Below are positions 63,097 to 64,000 of a stretch of DNA of 64,000 nt, in pieces. Below the pieces are notes generated by a model. The model was not told the DNA's origin and did not search any database. It worked only from the letters and a program-made list of their open reading frames with translations. Every line of letters starts with the position of its first letter. The first letter of the stretch is position 1. Made by a program: the position numbers and the translations under genes. This DNA is from Dickeya zeae NCPPB 2538 (GTDB lineage: Bacteria; Pseudomonadota; Gammaproteobacteria; Enterobacterales; Enterobacteriaceae), in assembly GCF_000406165.1 (NCBI RefSeq), contig NZ_CM001977.1, positions 3,578,373-3,642,372 on the forward strand, in the 5' to 3' direction.

Positions 63097-63588
63097 TCAG
63101 CCGAGAGAACGGTGGTACAACCGCACCTGTTTATCGGGGTACTCGGGTGCGTCGCCGATGTAACGCCAGCCGTGGCGCTCGTAGTAACCGCTGAAACTGG
63201 CGTACAGGTAGAGAGAGTCAAAACCGCGTTCGCGGCTGCATTCGATGACAAAACGCTGAAGATCCGCCCCCAGACCGCGATCACGGTAGCGTTCGTCCAC
63301 ATACAGCGCCGCCAGCCACGGGGTTAAATCCTGACGGCTTATCAAATCACAGCGCCACAGCCCGACCGTACCGACCAGTTGGTCGCCTGCCAGCGCCACG
63401 AACGTCAGCGGCAGCGCGCGCTTATCCATGCTGTGGTGCACCACGCTGGCAAAAAAATCCCGACTCAGCCCGTCGCCAAATGCCTGCCACAGCCAGTCGA
63501 CGACCTGCGTCTCGAAATGCGGGTAATCCGCCAGATAGCCAATTGAGACAGGAGATCCTATCGTTGGCGTAGTTTCCATTGTCGTCAT
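63097..63588 (-). CDS. GNAT-family N-acetyltransferase
   Basis: A 163-residue GNAT-fold protein with the acetyl-CoA loop LYVDERYRDRGLGADLQRFV and the end motif LYLYASFSGYYERHGWRYIG. Substrate unknown. It starts 3 bases after the stop of the GntR-type regulator upstream on the same strand, so they are probably co-transcribed. Confidence 0.9.
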   Translation of the reverse strand: MTTMETTPTIGSPVSIGYLADYPHFETQVVDWLWQAFGDGLSRDFFASVVHHSMDKRALPLTFVALAGDQLVGTVGLWRCDLISRQDLTPWLAALYVDERYRDRGLGADLQRFVIECSRERGFDSLYLYASFSGYYERHGWRYIGDAPEYPDKQVRLYHRSLG

Positions 63589-63591
63589 ACG

Positions 63592-64000
63592 TCAGACCAG
63601 TTTTCCCTGAAAAATGGGCACAGAATCGAACAGGTAGCCGTCAAACTCCGGCGCTTCGGCGTCCGAAATTTCCATCAGTGTGGTTTTGACGTTTTCCAGA
63701 TGCTGCCACATCGCCTGATACGACCCGCTGACGTCGCGACGACGCAGCGCCGCCAGTATCGTCTGGTGATCCGCCAGCCATTTCAGCCGGTAACCGTGGT
63801 TGCCCACATGGCTGTATAGCTGTTGCCAGATAGGGCTTTCGTCCCGGCAAGACCAGATATTGCTGACAGTTTCCAACAGCATCTGGTTTTGGGTCGCCCC
63901 TGCTACCTGCAAGTGAAAGATTTTATCGAAATCGCTGCGGTAATCGTTGGCGGCGATAGCCGCCTGTTCCTGCTCCAACGTGCGCCGCAGGATATCAATA
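63592..64000 (-). CDS. GntR/FadR-family regulator, C-terminal part (ExuR/UxuR-like)
   Basis: The last 136 codons of a gene that continues beyond the window; the frame is open to the edge. This part is the FCD ligand domain: FDKIFHLQVAGATQN, WQQLYSHV, LADHQTILAALRRRD and AMWQHLENVKTTL, ending FDGYLFDSVP. The pattern resembles ExuR and UxuR, hexuronate-responsive repressors, which in pectinolytic bacteria respond to pectin breakdown products. The DNA-binding half is not in view. Confidence 0.82.
   Translation of the reverse strand, partial: IDILRRTLEQEQAAIAANDYRSDFDKIFHLQVAGATQNQMLLETVSNIWSCRDESPIWQQLYSHVGNHGYRLKWLADHQTILAALRRRDVSGSYQAMWQHLENVKTTLMEISDAEAPEFDGYLFDSVPIFQGKLV

Overview
The window looks like a chromosomal segment of a plant-associated enterobacterium of the Dickeya/Pectobacterium group (Pectobacteriaceae). 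This is inferred from E. coli-like backbone blocks (tamA-tamB-ytfP-ppa, rpsF-priB-rpsR-rplI, nsrR-rnr-rlmB, yggR/yggS-proC-yggT-yggU-rdgB-hemW, lplT-aas-omr-galR), broken by accessory genes: five methyl-accepting chemotaxis proteins, two c-di-GMP enzymes, and long palindromic intergenic repeats. No database search was possible; names come from recognised sequence.

Layout. 1-2.6 kb: chemoreceptor and ppa. 2.6-7.1 kb: a compact minus-strand accessory operon between ppa and ytfP. It reads, in order of transcription, short peptide ORF - HisC-like aminotransferase - cupin/haem-oxygenase-like (HDO) metalloprotein - a fused, stripped-down PheS/PheT-like ligase - SnoaL/NTF2-like protein. It has its own promoter in a strongly A/T-rich leader. 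This is the best candidate for an undescribed system, probably making a small amino-acid-derived metabolite. 7.3-22.7 kb: core genes (tamAB, msrA, ytfL, ytfK, cysQ, cpdB, ytfE, fklB, ytfB). 23-30 kb: a probable catabolic regulon (DapA-family lyase, LacI-type repressor, chemoreceptor, MFS transporter) whose two transport/enzyme promoters carry the same tandem AACGTTTGC operator. 30.3-32.7 kb: ribosomal/primosomal operon and yjfP. 32.9-37.6 kb: two chemoreceptors, each with a good sigma-28 promoter, flanking bsmA. 37.7-43.4 kb: rlmB, rnr, nsrR and a further chemoreceptor. 43.8-48.3 kb: PucR-type regulator coupled to a cytosine-deaminase-like enzyme, then a PAS-GGDEF-EAL protein. 48.4-53.7 kb: yggR and the yggS-hemW run. 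53.8-64 kb: diguanylate cyclase, a tiny entericidin-like lipoprotein, elaA, lplT-aas, an OmrA-type sRNA, lpxO, galR, a GNAT acetyltransferase and the start-truncated end of a GntR-type regulator.

Connections. NsrR (41.0 kb) should repress ytfE (19.4 kb), whose promoter carries a clear NsrR-type palindrome. Sigma-28-type promoters place at least two chemoreceptors in the flagellar regulon. Four palindromic intergenic elements share end or core sequences and flank accessory joints. No tRNA, rRNA, CRISPR array, insertion sequence or prophage gene was seen.
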